From Turbatrix aceti (lineage: Eukaryota > Nematoda > Chromadorea > Rhabditida > Panagrolaimidae), in contig OZ017766.1 in the NCBI GenBank assembly GCA_963969345.1, positions 4,898,001 to 4,962,000 on the forward strand: DNA of 64,000 bases. Reading direction: 5' to 3'. The notes below the pieces were generated by a model that saw only the letters and a list, made by a program, of their open reading frames with translations, made no database searches and had not been told where the DNA came from. Position 1 is the stretch's first letter; the number at the start of each line of letters is the position of its first letter. Below are positions 35,391 through 47,434 of this stretch, piece after piece. Position numbers and translations under genes: made by a program.

Positions 35391-38300
35391 ATGGGTACCG
35401 ACGACGACGAAAAGGTAAGAATCTCTTCGTCGATGGCATTGATGAATGAAAAAAACGTGACATGACGTATTTATTTTCAGCAAAAAGCGGTGACGCGCTT
35501 TATCGCCGAAGTCCTGAATTCCATCGAAGTTTCTGACAATTCTCTCCTCGGTCAGAGATTCTATCATGCCGGAGTCGTCGCCTGTGGTTTGGAATTTATC
35601 GCAGAAATTGCCGTTCCTGACTACCACGACAGATTTTGGGTATGCAGACCGTGTTGTATGGCAGGTGCAACGCTAGACACAGTCAATGAACACATATTTT
35701 CCAGGCACCATCTTCAGAACTGTTTTGTAAGTTTTACTGTTGATACCGCATTTACCTATCGTAAATGACACGGAAACAATATTTTGGAAGTTACGGTAAT
35801 CGTTAACAGCCTAAATTAGAACCTGGGTTCTTATTTTCGTGCCAGGAAACACTATACTCCAGTTTTCGTGTCAAGAAAGACTGCACTCTCATTTTCGTGC
35901 CAGGAAACACTGCAAACATGTTTTCGCCCCAGGAACCTCTCCTTATCATTTTTTTCATTAATTTTAGAAATTTTACGTCACCGGAGACAACGTTCCTCTG
36001 GCAGAAATTGCCGCGAAGCAGATCGCAGCCGAACCAGACGCGTCCAAGCACTGGTCTATCGAGTACAACGTCCTTCTCAACCACGTCCTCAATTTTGGCC
36101 CCAAACAGCCCGCGGTCTTCCATATCGACGGCAAAAAGCTCGACATTGCAAAACGACTCAAAATCCTTCTACCCTCGCTTCTGAGCCTCGAAAGAGCCTG
36201 GGTCGTCGAAGAGATCACCGATGACCACAACATTGTCTGCTGCAAGACCTGCAACGAGTCTTTTATTACCTACGGCCGGTACGACACCGACGTTCGCTTT
36301 CGCCAGGCCTGGGAGCACCATCAGGCGTCTACGACTCACCTGGAGGCGGAACTCATCCTGACTTACCTGAAAGAAGTCGAGGCGGAGAGAATCACCGGAC
36401 TTCCTACCGGAGTCGTTGCCAAATCCGACGTTCACATTGACGCTGTCAACGATATTTCTTACGGGCCTTTGGTTGGACTCGAGTTCTGCACTGTTTTTGG
36501 TTCGTTTTTAAATAGAAAAGTTTTGGTATAACTTTTTTTGGAGATTTTTATTGTGTTATCAAAATTGTAGATATTTTGCCTTTTTAGGCAAGTGTCGTAA
36601 CGCATGGCGAATTTGAGCCAATTTTTTGCGTGACACCGTTGATTTTATCTGTTTTTTTGCTAATATACCTGTTTTTATTTTTATTTGAACCCCACTCGTG
36701 AATGAATAATTTTTGAAAAAAAAAACTGAATACTTATTTAGGCGAGAAGAACGCGTTTTGTGCTCTTTGTTTCAACATCGTGCCGACCAGCGACCTTCAA
36801 CGCCATTTCACCTGCGAGACCCATATTGAACGATTTGTCGTAAGTTTTCAATCACTGGCCGCGAATTCAGAAATTTTCTTGTAAACTGAATTTTGTTGCC
36901 TCTTTTTTTTTCACACGCTGTTGATTCAGCGACTAAATTCGCGCCAATTTGGCGCAGGACGAATTTTGAAATGAGAAATGAGCAATTACTTAATTCTATG
37001 AAAAAAAGCGCTCGGTCGCGCTTTTTGACCATCAACAGAACAGAGACATTCAAACAGTCAAGGCCAAGGATTTTACGGTTTTTTCGTGATTTTTATATTC
37101 GTTTTCTGGCAACTTTAACGATTTTTGTTTGTTTAGCGCCGCAACAAGCCATGCCTCACGATCGGTACCGAATTCGAGCGCAAAGGCATTCGCCGGGACA
37201 ATATCTACAACGCTGTTCAGCAGGTCATAGACGACGTCCCAAAGCAGATATATTACGCGACAAAGTCTCCGCTGCCGTCGATCGTTGATAGTTTCTGTGA
37301 GCCATGGAATCCCCGATTTTCGGCTCCAACTATCGTCGAGACTACCGTCGATGGAAAAACGTGGAAAATGTGTCCGGTTAGTTCGGTTTTTTTACAATTT
37401 CTTGCAATGACTTTGATTTTTTTTCTTCTGACTTTGACTATTTTCGTTTTTGAAAAAAAAATAATTTTTTTTCCAAAAATGAAAATAATTGATGTTAGAA
37501 GACAAAAACAAATTTATTGCAAAAAAATGATAAATCGAAGTAGACAAATTCAAAGAAGTGTCACTCAAACGTGTATTTTTTTATTAAAAAAATATTTTTT
37601 TGCAGCAATGCAACGCGTGCGTCGACTCGACTTCTTGGGACTCCCACGTGACAAGCGATGCCCATCTTGACCTGGTTTTTCAATGGCAACTCGTCCAACA
37701 CGACAAAAAATCGTTCATCAACGAACTCAATCCTCTGCCGCAGAATACGAAGGCACAGAAGGGCGCTGTCTGGTACGATCGAGAACCCTTCGTCGACGTA
37801 CAAAATCATGGATCTTATGGATTTGAATTTATTTTCAAGGACAGCACGGCGCAGGAGTACGTTTGCTCCTGTTGCTATCAAAAATTTGAAATGAACTGCG
37901 AGGACGACGTCGTGCTTCATACGTACACCCTCGCTCACATCAAGGCTGCAATGGTGAGTTTGAAACATTTTGGCACTTTTAAATTATAAAAACCTATTTT
38001 TGTATTTATACTATTTTTGTTGTTTTTCAGACGATCCTGCACCCCCAAATGGCCGCAACTCTCATGAATGCCCGGAACGCGCTGGATCTCAAATCCATGG
38101 TCATGGATTTCCTGCAAACGATTGTTGTGCCGCAGAAAGAATCAAAGTTGCCGGTTTTTGATCCCCTGACGGCGTTTATTCTCAACGCGTCGACTCGGGT
38201 CCCAAAACTTTTTCTTTTGCTCGAAAAAACTGAACCACATATGCGAGCTGAGTCGTTGAAGGATGGCTACGTCACGGACGACACGGCAGTTACGATTCCA

Positions 38301-41300
38301 CCCGACGCTGAGTGCACTGCAATGACTGAGGCTCTAGCGCTGACGGATTTGCTCATTGCGTCGACCAACTTTACGGTTTTTTCGTTTTATTGCTCCGTGA
38401 GTTGATTTTTTATTTTTGAAAAGGTCAAAAAATTTTTACAAAAAAATTTTTTTTTGGACTTACTCAAATGTTTTTCCGAAAAATTTTTTTTTGGGACTCA
38501 TAAACGTTTTTCAGGCCTGTGAGTTCTCATTTTCGGTGAACTTTACCACCATGCTGGACATCTGGACGGAACACCTGCTCACGCGCCAACACTGGGTTCG
38601 ATCGCATACCAACGCTGCGGAAAAAAGCCTTCTGAAGGTGAAGCAGCCCAAGGCGTCACCCATAATCCCGATCATGATGATAAACAAGAACAAAAGCGTG
38701 AGTTTGCGCAAAAAAAGGAAATCTTATTAGAATCATTTTTTTTTTAAATTATTTCAGCGACCACCATGGATCTGGGATCGCCGCTTCAATCGTTACCACT
38801 TTTCGCTGAATAACAAAATGAGTCTCGAAGACATTGTTCAGCGGGAAGAGCGACAGGATTTGTACTGCACAATTTGCTGCGAGGTCATCGAAGCGTCGCC
38901 CCAGAGTCTGACGTTCCATGTCAACGGCTTTCCGCATGTCATGTTTTACGCGGTGAGTAATTGGAGTTTTGCCATCGGATTTGTTCAAAAAAAATGTTGT
39001 TTTTTTTTCAGTTCAAGCACTTTGCCGCCGAAATCACGGGATTCGAGCAGGTGCTCATCAGAAACACGACCGACATCCTACAAGCCCGTCTGATTTTGCG
39101 AAACATGATCGGCGAGAAACTGAAGCCCTTCAACATCCTCCCGAAAATCGATTGCTATTCGATTGTGCCGAGGGCGTGTACCGATGAACGCGTTCAGGCG
39201 ATCGTCGACCAGGACGCGCAGCAGAAAAACGAACTACTGTTAAGTGCCCGTCACCGAGCTCGAATTGCATCGATGCCGACTCTTTCGTTGGCTACAAAGC
39301 CTTCGATGCACAACCTGGCAACGGTGCTTTTGAATCAGAAGATTCCGATCGTCTCACATGGACTCGTCAACCTCGTATTTTCCAATGTCATGGACCCGGG
39401 ACTCAAGGACAAAATTCCAACGTATCTCCACGGCCCCAACGATCCGAAAATCATGCAGACGGTTTCGTTGACGGGAAACGAAGCAATGGTACTTCATACG
39501 AAGCCTGGAATGCACGGAACGATCATGGGCGATCTCCCGGCTGGACTCATGCTTCCCGCACCCGTACCACCCCCACAGGGACAGGCCTATGGGCCGGAGG
39601 CGATGGATATCAGCGACGACGAGGGAGCTGCCTACGCGAGGGCCCAGCAACAGCCATCGTTGCCGCCGCTTCCGCCGTTGAGGTTCAAGTCGAGGTCCAG
39701 GACTCCGCCTACCAAGTTGCCGGTCAAGGGTCAATCTCCGAGGTTCGTTTTGAAAATTTTCAACGTTTGAAATTTTTTTATTGAATTTTAACGTTTTCAA
39801 TTTTTTAGGAGATTTTTAGTTTTTTGAGTTTTTTTGTATTTTTTTTGAAAATTTTTGAAGTGATTTTTTAAGATTTTTTGGGATTTTTTACGATAAAAAA
39901 TTTTTTGGGCGAATTTTTAACGTTTTAAAATTTTTTGTAGTTTTTTTTGAACAAAACGCGTTTTTTAGCCCCGTCCGCTACTCAGAGCGGTCATCTCGTC
40001 GCCACTTACCGAGCCCCCCTCGCAACCGTCACTCTCGCTCTCCTCCGTCCAAATACAAATCCCGGCGTTCTTCTCCGCCGTCCGATCATCGTTACCGAGA
40101 AACCCGTGATCCACGCGACCGATCCCGTGAACGAGATCGTGATCGTCGCAGTCGGTACGACGCATCTCCGTCTCCTCCGCCCCAGTCGCGGTCCAGTCGT
40201 CGATCGCCGCCACCGTCGTCTTCGCGTCGAGATCGTCGCTCGCCGTCGCCTTATTCGTCTTCTTCGGCGACGAAACGCGATCGTTCTCGCTCTCGATCGC
40301 AGTCGCCTTCTGTCAAACGACGAACGTACCAGGAGTATCGTAATGGCGATCGACCACCAGCCCCAGCTGTCTCGCCGGGGACTTTTCAACAGCAACTATA
40401 TGAAATTGCCACTGGTGGTGTTGTTGGAGGAAATCCGCTTCAGCCGATGGTTTTACCGACGGTCGATCTGACGAAACCGATTCCACAGATCATGGATTTT
40501 TCGATTCCTCCACCCGGTTTTCCGACGTCGTTTGCGGTACCCCCACCGACGATGATGGCGGGAATGATGCAGACCGTTCAGCCGACGGTCGTCTATGGCT
40601 CTTCGCCGTCTCTCAACAATGGAACGGGAGGCGGCTTCGAACCCCCACCGCCGACTATGAACCAGGAAGACAAACTGACGTATCTCAAAATGGTCATGTA
40701 CCAGCAGGATCTCGAAAAACTACGATACAGAGAGGATCTCGTCAATTATAGTGAGTTTTCTTAAAAATATTTTTTTTGAAAATAAAAAAAAAATTTTCTA
40801 TTTTTTTAGTTCTGAAGCAAAACGTCGAAGACGCGGCTTCCCTCGAGGACCTCTACTTGAACATTGTGCTGGACCGCAAAAACGGTATCCTGGGTGCAAA
40901 TTTGGTCTATCACGTGAGATGTTATCAAAATCCGGATTTGGACACATTTTTGTGCTCAATTTGCAAAGTTTGGACGACTCCGGGTGAAATGCTCAAACAT
41001 CTGGTCACCGCAGATCATCGGATGATGTTTATGGTGGGTTTTTATTTTTTTTTAAATGTTGAAAAACTAATATTTTTATTTTTTAGAGCAAACTGTACAA
41101 ATTTCACCACGCAAAAGCCAAACTGGCGTCCGACAAACACAAACGCGCCGAAATTCTGGCAAAAGCGGCTACTGCGATTGAAAAAATCGAGGGCAAAAAG
41201 AAAGTCGCCAAACAGGCGAAAGTCATCCTCAACGAAGCTTTGATTGCCCAATTTTGGCCGGAATACGAAGAATACGTCGATAATTCGTGGAAACTCGACG

Positions 41301-43464
41301 TTGATGGTTGGTTGTTTGTTTTGAAATGGATTTTGAGGATTTTTGGGGTTTCAGACGAGGAAGAAGAAAGTGACCGTAAAAGCCGGCACAAACGGCGCTC
41401 CGATTCACCCGACCGTAGCAGCAGGTCCCGACGCGATGACAGATACGCCGGAAGCAGCAGTCGTCGTCGCAGCCGAAGCAGAACGCGTTCCCGATCGCCG
41501 AAACGGTCCTCTGGCAGTTCTCGGGCCACCACGTCCACGACAGCAGCCCGGGACGATCGACCGATTCACGAGAGACAGGCCGAACGCCTTCAACAGGACA
41601 TTTTCCACCTCGCGACGTCCTACCTCGGCCAGGAACCGGATTTTATGGCCTCCTCCCACGCTCTAGCAAAGGAACCCGCACCTGGTACTGAAGACAACAG
41701 CCAGCCTCCGCTCTCCCCGGTGCCACCGCGTGAGTACGGATCGATGGGGGAAAATAGTACCTACCCCCAGAACGACGACAGCAAGGAGCTCTCGGCCGCG
41801 GATAAGAGAAGACTACTCGCGGAATCTGAGCGAAAGAAGAGGACCGAAGTCGCGTCGTATGTTTCGGCACTCGCGTGCATTCGGCAGGAATCGGTGACGG
41901 CGAAGGGTGTGAAGCCGGATGTCATTGACAGAATCTGTCGGAACCTGAATGTCGATCCAGAAAGACTCTTCAGCGACGAAATCATCGAACGGGCGTCTGA
42001 GTACATGGGCGAGGACTCGGTTTACACGCTGACGGCCATCGCACACGCGTACAAGAATCCAGGTGAACCGGTGCCGGAAGAGTTGGAAAAGAATGAACCG
42101 CAGCCTGCAGAGCGGCATCCTGGAAAAATCATGCAGCAGCTGGGACTGTAAGCTTTTTTACGATTTTTTTTATTGCAAAATATTTTTTTATACAATTTAA
42201 ATTTTTATTGTAATTTTTATTTTAAACAGAATTTACATTCAAAAAAATTAAAATTTTTAAAACAAATTTTTTAAAATTTTAGAAACTTGTAAATTTCAAT
42301 TTCAATTGATATTTTTTGAAATTTTAATTTTTAAAATAAATTTTTGAAATTAAAAAAATGTTTTTTAGTGACCCCAGCAAAATCTCAGAAATTTTGAAAA
42401 AAGTCATGAACGCCAAATTCCAACCCCTGGACGACGACGTGAACGACTCTCCGGCGTCCGGCTTCGGTGGCGGAGGAGGGGCAGGAGGCGCTGCCAACCC
42501 GGTGAAGAAGAACAACCGCAGTCGCCGTGGTGGCGTGAAGCAGCGTATCCGCGATCGAATCGCCCAATACCGTCGAAATGGCGTCGATCAAGAAACGGCA
42601 TTCCGCCTCGCTTCAATCGACGAAGGACTCATCTCTCCCGCTGCCGGCGGAGGAGGGGGAGGCGCCAAGGACAAGGACGAGGGAGCGTCGGACGGCGATG
42701 ACGACCTGCCTGTTGCCCCACCGCCTCCGAAGAGAAGCACAGTCGCTGCCCGGATGCAGGTGACCCAACCGACGGCCGAGTACTCGCAGGCGATGATTCT
42801 GCAGATGGGCAAGCAGGGTGGAAATGATTCGCATTCGCGGCCTGGCGGAGGGTACAATGGTCCAGGTGAGGGAGGCTACGATTACTACCACCAGCAGCAG
42901 AATCAGTCCTATGGAGGCTACAATGATCGTCAGAGCTACGATGAATACTACGCTCCGCCTCCGCCCCGACCCCCCGGAGGTAGGGGCATGCGTGGAGGCA
43001 GAGGAGGTGGTGGACCGAGAAACCAGGGCCCCAGATACCAGTCCCCGCCTCAGTACATGCAACCCCAGCCACAGGCCTACGACTACGCCCAGTATCAGGG
43101 ATTCTACAATTCGACACCCAATGCACCCGCGGCATCGACGACCAGGCCCCAGGCTGCACCGTACTACGCGGGGCCTCAGGTACCGCAGACACAGCCGCCG
43201 GCGGTGAATATCCAACAGGAGCAACCTACGGAGGGATTCTTCGCTTACGATCCGACGGGAGTCGCTGGAACGGCGAAAGCAGCACAGCAGAATCAGCTTC
43301 CGCCCAACGGGTACCCCGGAGTACGGAGTGGATATGCACCACCGTATCAACAACAGCAGCAACAACCACCGCCACCACCAGCCACTGGAGCAAATCAGCA
43401 GCCGATAGCCGAAGCAACAGACTGGGATCTCGCCGATGACGCTCTAGGACATCTTTTCAATTAA
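35391..43464 (+). CDS. Large protein with eight U1/matrin-type (H-x5-H) zinc fingers, RS tracts and a Gly/Gln/Pro-rich tail
   Basis: I do not recognise an orthologue. Exons are 35391-35414, 35481-35726, 35968-36499, 36742-36839, 37137-37376, 37606-37953, 38031-38396, 38515-38697, 38758-38952, 39012-39742, 39969-40750, 40810-41033, 41087-41306, 41355-42147 and 42369-43464: 2,025 residues, all phases consistent. Eight C-x2-C...H-x5-H fingers start at about residues 63, 182, 274, 379, 467, 617, 716 and 1297. The last histidine pair is always spaced five apart, the mark of U1/matrin/JAZ fingers that bind RNA or dsRNA. RS/SR-rich tracts lie at about 990-1110 and 1397-1455. The C-terminal 300 residues are Gly/Gln/Pro/Tyr-rich with RGG-like GRGMRGGRGGGG. 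A nuclear RNA-processing or splicing scaffold is inferred. Confidence 0.82.
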
Positions 43465-43980
43465 TGCGCGATCGCAGTGTATCGTATTTTTTAAAGTTTT
43501 TTGTCCATTGGTGTTACTGTTGTGTCCTATCGGTTGCTATCATGCGTGGTAATTACGATTTTGAATTGAGGATAAAGTTTTGCAATTGTTGTTATGATTT
43601 GTCGACTTTTTTGATTGGAATGTATAAAAAGTGAAAAAAAAGGGAACATCAATCGTGAAAATGGAAAAAAGACGCACCCAACAATGAAAACATAAAATCG
43701 GTCTAAAAAAGAAACCGCCAAAAGTAACGATTCAAACAAATAACAGTATCGTAATAATAAAAAAAGTATCGTAATAAAAAATAATCGTAAACTACAAAAA
43801 AAAGAAAAATCGCAAAGAAAACCCATGAAAAAGTGCCTGGCGTTGTGTGACCCAACGCCAACCATATTTTTTCGCAACTGAAAAAAAAGTTTTCATATTT
43901 TTTCAACTTTCATCCTATTTTATCCCATAAATCACGTCTTTTCAGGATATTTGCTTTGATTTTGCCACTCTACGGGTACA

Positions 43981-45376
43981 ATGCGCGGTAGCAAAGCATC
44001 CGGGTCAGGAACAGGCACGCGAGGAGGCGGTCGTGGCGGACACCGGTAAGCAAAATAGAAAATTTTAGGATTTTATAAGTGGTCATTTTTCAGTGGAGGT
44101 CGAGGCCGTGGTGGTGGCAGAGGTCGTGGACGTGGACGCGGACGAGGCGGAGGGCCGGGAGCGGATTTCCAGGGTCCCAGAGTCGGCGAACGCATCGTGC
44201 TGTCTTCGCTCGATGTCGGATTCGCTCCGCCGACCGCCGCAACGCCTTCGTATGCTTCTCGGCGGCAGAATCAGACAGGTTTGTTTTATGAGTTTTTGTT
44301 TTCCGTACAAATGTGTTTTTAGGTACCGAAGAGATTCTGGGGTACATCTCGGACCCCGAAAATACCGTATCAAAGAAAGCGGAAAAGTCCAAGGGCAAAA
44401 AAGCTGCCGAACCCGCCGCTCGCGAACGTTCGCCGACGCCAATCAACGAAGCAGAACTCGCAGAAGTTGACGCACTCGGGCTCGGACAGGTGGCGGTGCT
44501 GCGACAGAGACCGGATCCGAGGAAAAGGCATCAGGACGAAGTCGTCGATGGCTACAAGTGCATCTGGAACGACGCGCTCAAGGTTGGCCCGCTCAAGCAC
44601 CATACGAAGCACGAGCGCATCAACCAGAATCCGCATTCTGTCATCCCGGTGCCACGGCCACAGGCTGTGCACTACCTGAACAAATTCACGTGCGATACAC
44701 TCACGCTTTCTGAGCCCCAGTTCAAGCGCATCAAACCGAGATCGTGAGTTTTTATGCTAGCCTAAAATTTTTTTTTACCCCCATTTGTCTCCTTTTCAGA
44801 CAAATGACGTTTGCAAGCGCCGCGTTGCAAGACCAGTTCCGTGGTACGGTGGCTTGCAGCCGCGTTGCCGGTGAAATCTTCACAGACATTTTCGAAAAGC
44901 CGTATCTCTTCAAAAATCTCTTTGCCATGCAGCTTCCAAACTCGATCAAAGCAATGAACGCTAAAAACGCAGCAATTGTCATGGATGACATCCAGGTAGG
45001 CGAGCAGAATGTCTGCGTAGAAGAGACGAACATGGACAGCTCGTCTGGCAAAGTAGTATCCCGAAATCTGACAAAGAAGTTGCGCCACCTCGTACTCAAC
45101 GGATTCGCCCGCGAAAAGCCCTTTGGCAAGCTGCAACTGCTCAAATCCGGTCGCGTTGTGCTACGAATCGGCCACCGTACCTTCGATGTCTGCTCTTCCG
45201 CCCGAGACCACGATTTCGAGGTGGGTGGCGTCGTCCAGATGACCGAAGAATCCGGCCCGAACGCCCGCGGCGATTTCCACGTTCTCGGCAGCGTCGATTA
45301 CTTCTTCTCCACGTTCTACAACTACGATCCAATTTTCCGTGAAATGGAAAAGACGGGCGTTCGAAGAGGAACGTAA
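43981..45376 (+). CDS. POLR3D: DNA-directed RNA polymerase III subunit RPC4
   Basis: RPC4 is a Pol III-specific subunit (RPC53 in yeast) that pairs with RPC5 in the TFIIF-like subcomplex for initiation, termination and reinitiation on tRNA and 5S genes. Exons are 43981-44045, 44094-44278, 44323-44743 and 44800-45376, giving 415 residues (human 398). The N-terminus is a Gly/Arg repeat of RGRGGGRG type. The conserved C-terminal domain contains KPFGKLQLLKSGRVVLRIGHRTFDV and ends NYDPIFREMEKTG, as in the family. An acceptor TTTTCAG lies 36 nt before the ATG. The gene follows the zinc-finger gene on the same strand after 516 bp, so an operon-like pair is conceivable. Confidence 0.9.
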
Positions 45377-46027
45377 CTGCGATTGCTTTTTCCTATGCTT
45401 TTTACCTTTTTTGATGATTTTTTCAATGCCGGTTTTTTTTGAACGACGCGTCGTAGCGATTGTCGTCTTACTAATGAACTAATGAGGCCTACTTGCAAGG
45501 AATGTATCATGGAAGATTTTGGATTCTCCAAAAAGTTGCCATTTACCTGATTCATTTATTGGCAGAGTTACGAAATCGCTTTTTTGCTGTTTTTTTTACG
45601 ATTTTTGAAACGTTGTCGCTAAAAAAATACGGCATTTTCAAAGACATAATACAAATTTGATCGACGAAATTTTTTGATGGAGAATCCGAGAAAAATATAG
45701 GGTTATCACATTAAAAAATGCCGAAATATTTATTGCATTCGATTTTCGGCATTTCTTAATAAACCCTATATTTTTCTCGGATTCTCCATCAAAAATGCGT
45801 CGATGAATTTGTATCCTGGCTTCGAAAATGCCGTAGTTTTTTAGCTGCAACGTTCCAAAAATTGTCAAAAATGACAAAAAAGCGATTTCAGAAGATCGTA
45901 ACTCGGTCAGAAAACGTTTTAGGAAAAATGTCATGAAGAATTTCCAAAAATGTCACCTCAGAAGTATGATAATTTATTACACGACCTACAAAGGTGGAGA
46001 GGAGGAGGAGGGAGACATACAAAGGTG
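45377..46027. other. Convergent 3' region between POLR3D and an unknown gene
   Basis: Most of this space is the fold-back repeat. TTTATT at 45973-45978, a minus-strand AATAAA, is a likely poly(A) signal for the gene at 46028-47194. Confidence 0.55.
45561..45910. repeat. 350-bp fold-back (long inverted repeat) element
   Basis: The arms pair outside-in. GAGTTACG pairs with CGTAACTC, and AAATCGC with GCGATTT. AACGTTG pairs with the reverse complement of CAACGTT, and TACGGCATTTTC with GAAAATGCCGTA. GATGGAGAATCCGAGAAAAATATAGGG (split here: GATGGAGAATCCGAG + AAAAATATAGGG) pairs almost perfectly with its complement. AAATGCCGAAA lies around a short AT loop near 45737. Transcription would give a long hairpin. 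Confidence 0.85.
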
Positions 46028-47194
46028 CTAGCGGGGCCTGGAGTGCTGTAGATGCTTTTGCAACACACGGGTCGCCCGACGCTTACTGGGCTTAAATATA
46101 ACAATCTTCTGGACGTTGTCATCCCAATCTTCAGAATTACCGTAAGCTAAAATGCCGCCATCGCTGCCGCCGCTGGATTCGCTCGACGACTTCGTTGGGG
46201 ATGAGAATCGTAGGGTGAAAAGCTCGTCAAAACCGGTAAAGCGCGCAACCTTATCGGACACCCTGGGAATCGGGGAGGGAAAGAGCTTGGCCGGGATCGT
46301 GGCGTAGATTTCGTCGGAGCAGTCGATGGCTAGCAACCAGTTGTAGCAGGATTTGCGCTTCGCAAAGGACTGAAAAGGGAAAGAAAACATTCAAAAAGAT
46401 AAAACAAAAGAAAAGAACTTACAGGTTCACCCCGCGGCAGTCCGATGGCATGGAGGCGACTGATGCACCTCTTCATCGCATCCCGCTGGGCGGCATACTT
46501 CTTGCAGAAGCACTCAGCAATCATGTAGGCTAACTCATCGTTGTGCCAGTCATTAACTATGTGCTAAAAAATAGAAAAAAAGCTAAAACGTCTAGGCTAC
46601 TTGGTCTCAGAACGAAAAAAAAAGAAAACACTGTAACAACCGTTTTTCCGACGTTATGACCGGAGAGGGAAACGAACACGCGCATAAAAACACCCGTTAA
46701 AATCCTAAAAAGTAGCCGTCGTGTGTTTCGCCGAGTTCATCGCGATGTCGAACGAAACTCTCTTGGCTCAACAATTTCGGGGTAGAACATCTCGAAATCG
46801 ACAAAACTCACTTACAATGACATCACTGAACGTAAGCAAGCCCTCAGCACAGAGTTCGAAGGTGATCCAGACAAAGTCATACTGTATGCTGAATTTTCTG
46901 CAATCGTATCCAGGGGGCGTGAACTGGATACGCTTGCGGACGTCGGTGAGGCTGTTCATTCGCTCGAAATCGACGGGCTGCAGTTTGCCCTATAAAACAG
47001 ATCATTTCTGGGGTCTAGCCTAAAAAATAAAAATAAAAACTCACAACTCCGAGGGCATAGCGCATCGTCAGGACCATGTCTTCGACGACAAATGTCTCAA
47101 ACTGTCGCAAATCAAGGTTGCACGTAGGGGTCATAGAGGGGCGTAGAGGAGCGTTCTCATCCTCGCCGGTAGAGCACGACGACGTTGACGGCAT
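46028..47194 (-). CDS. Uncharacterised 268-residue protein
   Basis: I do not recognise this protein. Exons are 47045-47194, 46816-46989, 46423-46563 and 46028-46369, all phase 0. It has no signal peptide or membrane segment. It looks globular and soluble for residues 25-215 (FETFVVEDMVLTMRYALG; FVWITFELCAEGLLTFSDV; AYMIAECFCKKYAAQRDAM), then has a Ser-rich linker and a basic C-terminus (KPSKRRATRVLQKHLQHSR) that could be a nuclear signal. It is head-to-head with the DDX24 gene, only 240 bp apart. The consistent splicing and the downstream AATAAA argue that it is real. Confidence 0.7.
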
Positions 47195-47434
47195 GATCAC
47201 GTGGAAAATACAAAAATATTTCTTGGAAAATAGATGCACAAGATGAGAAGAAACTGATGTGAATAGTCACAAAAATTGACATCAAAAAACTCGCCCAAAA
47301 AAGCAGTTAGGTAAAAAAAGGGGCGTGCTTGGCGTTGTGTGTCCAAAACTTGAATCTTTGCGGAACTCAAGATTTTTGTGTTTTTGCTTGTTTTTGGCTT
47401 GTTTGGTTCTTTTCTGCCGTTTTTTTACTTCAGC
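47195..47434. promoter_or_regulatory. Putative bidirectional promoter
   Basis: Only 240 bp separate the start codons of the unknown minus-strand gene and DDX24. Both promoters must lie here or inside the neighbouring genes. On the DDX24 side it ends in the acceptor TTACTTCAG, directly before the start codon. Confidence 0.5.

Noticed and set aside
35641..35708. Candidate intron (GTATGC...TTTCCAG) in exon 2 of the zinc-finger gene
   Set aside because: Read-through encodes a C-x2-C-x12-H-x5-H finger matching the other seven, so the stretch is coding.
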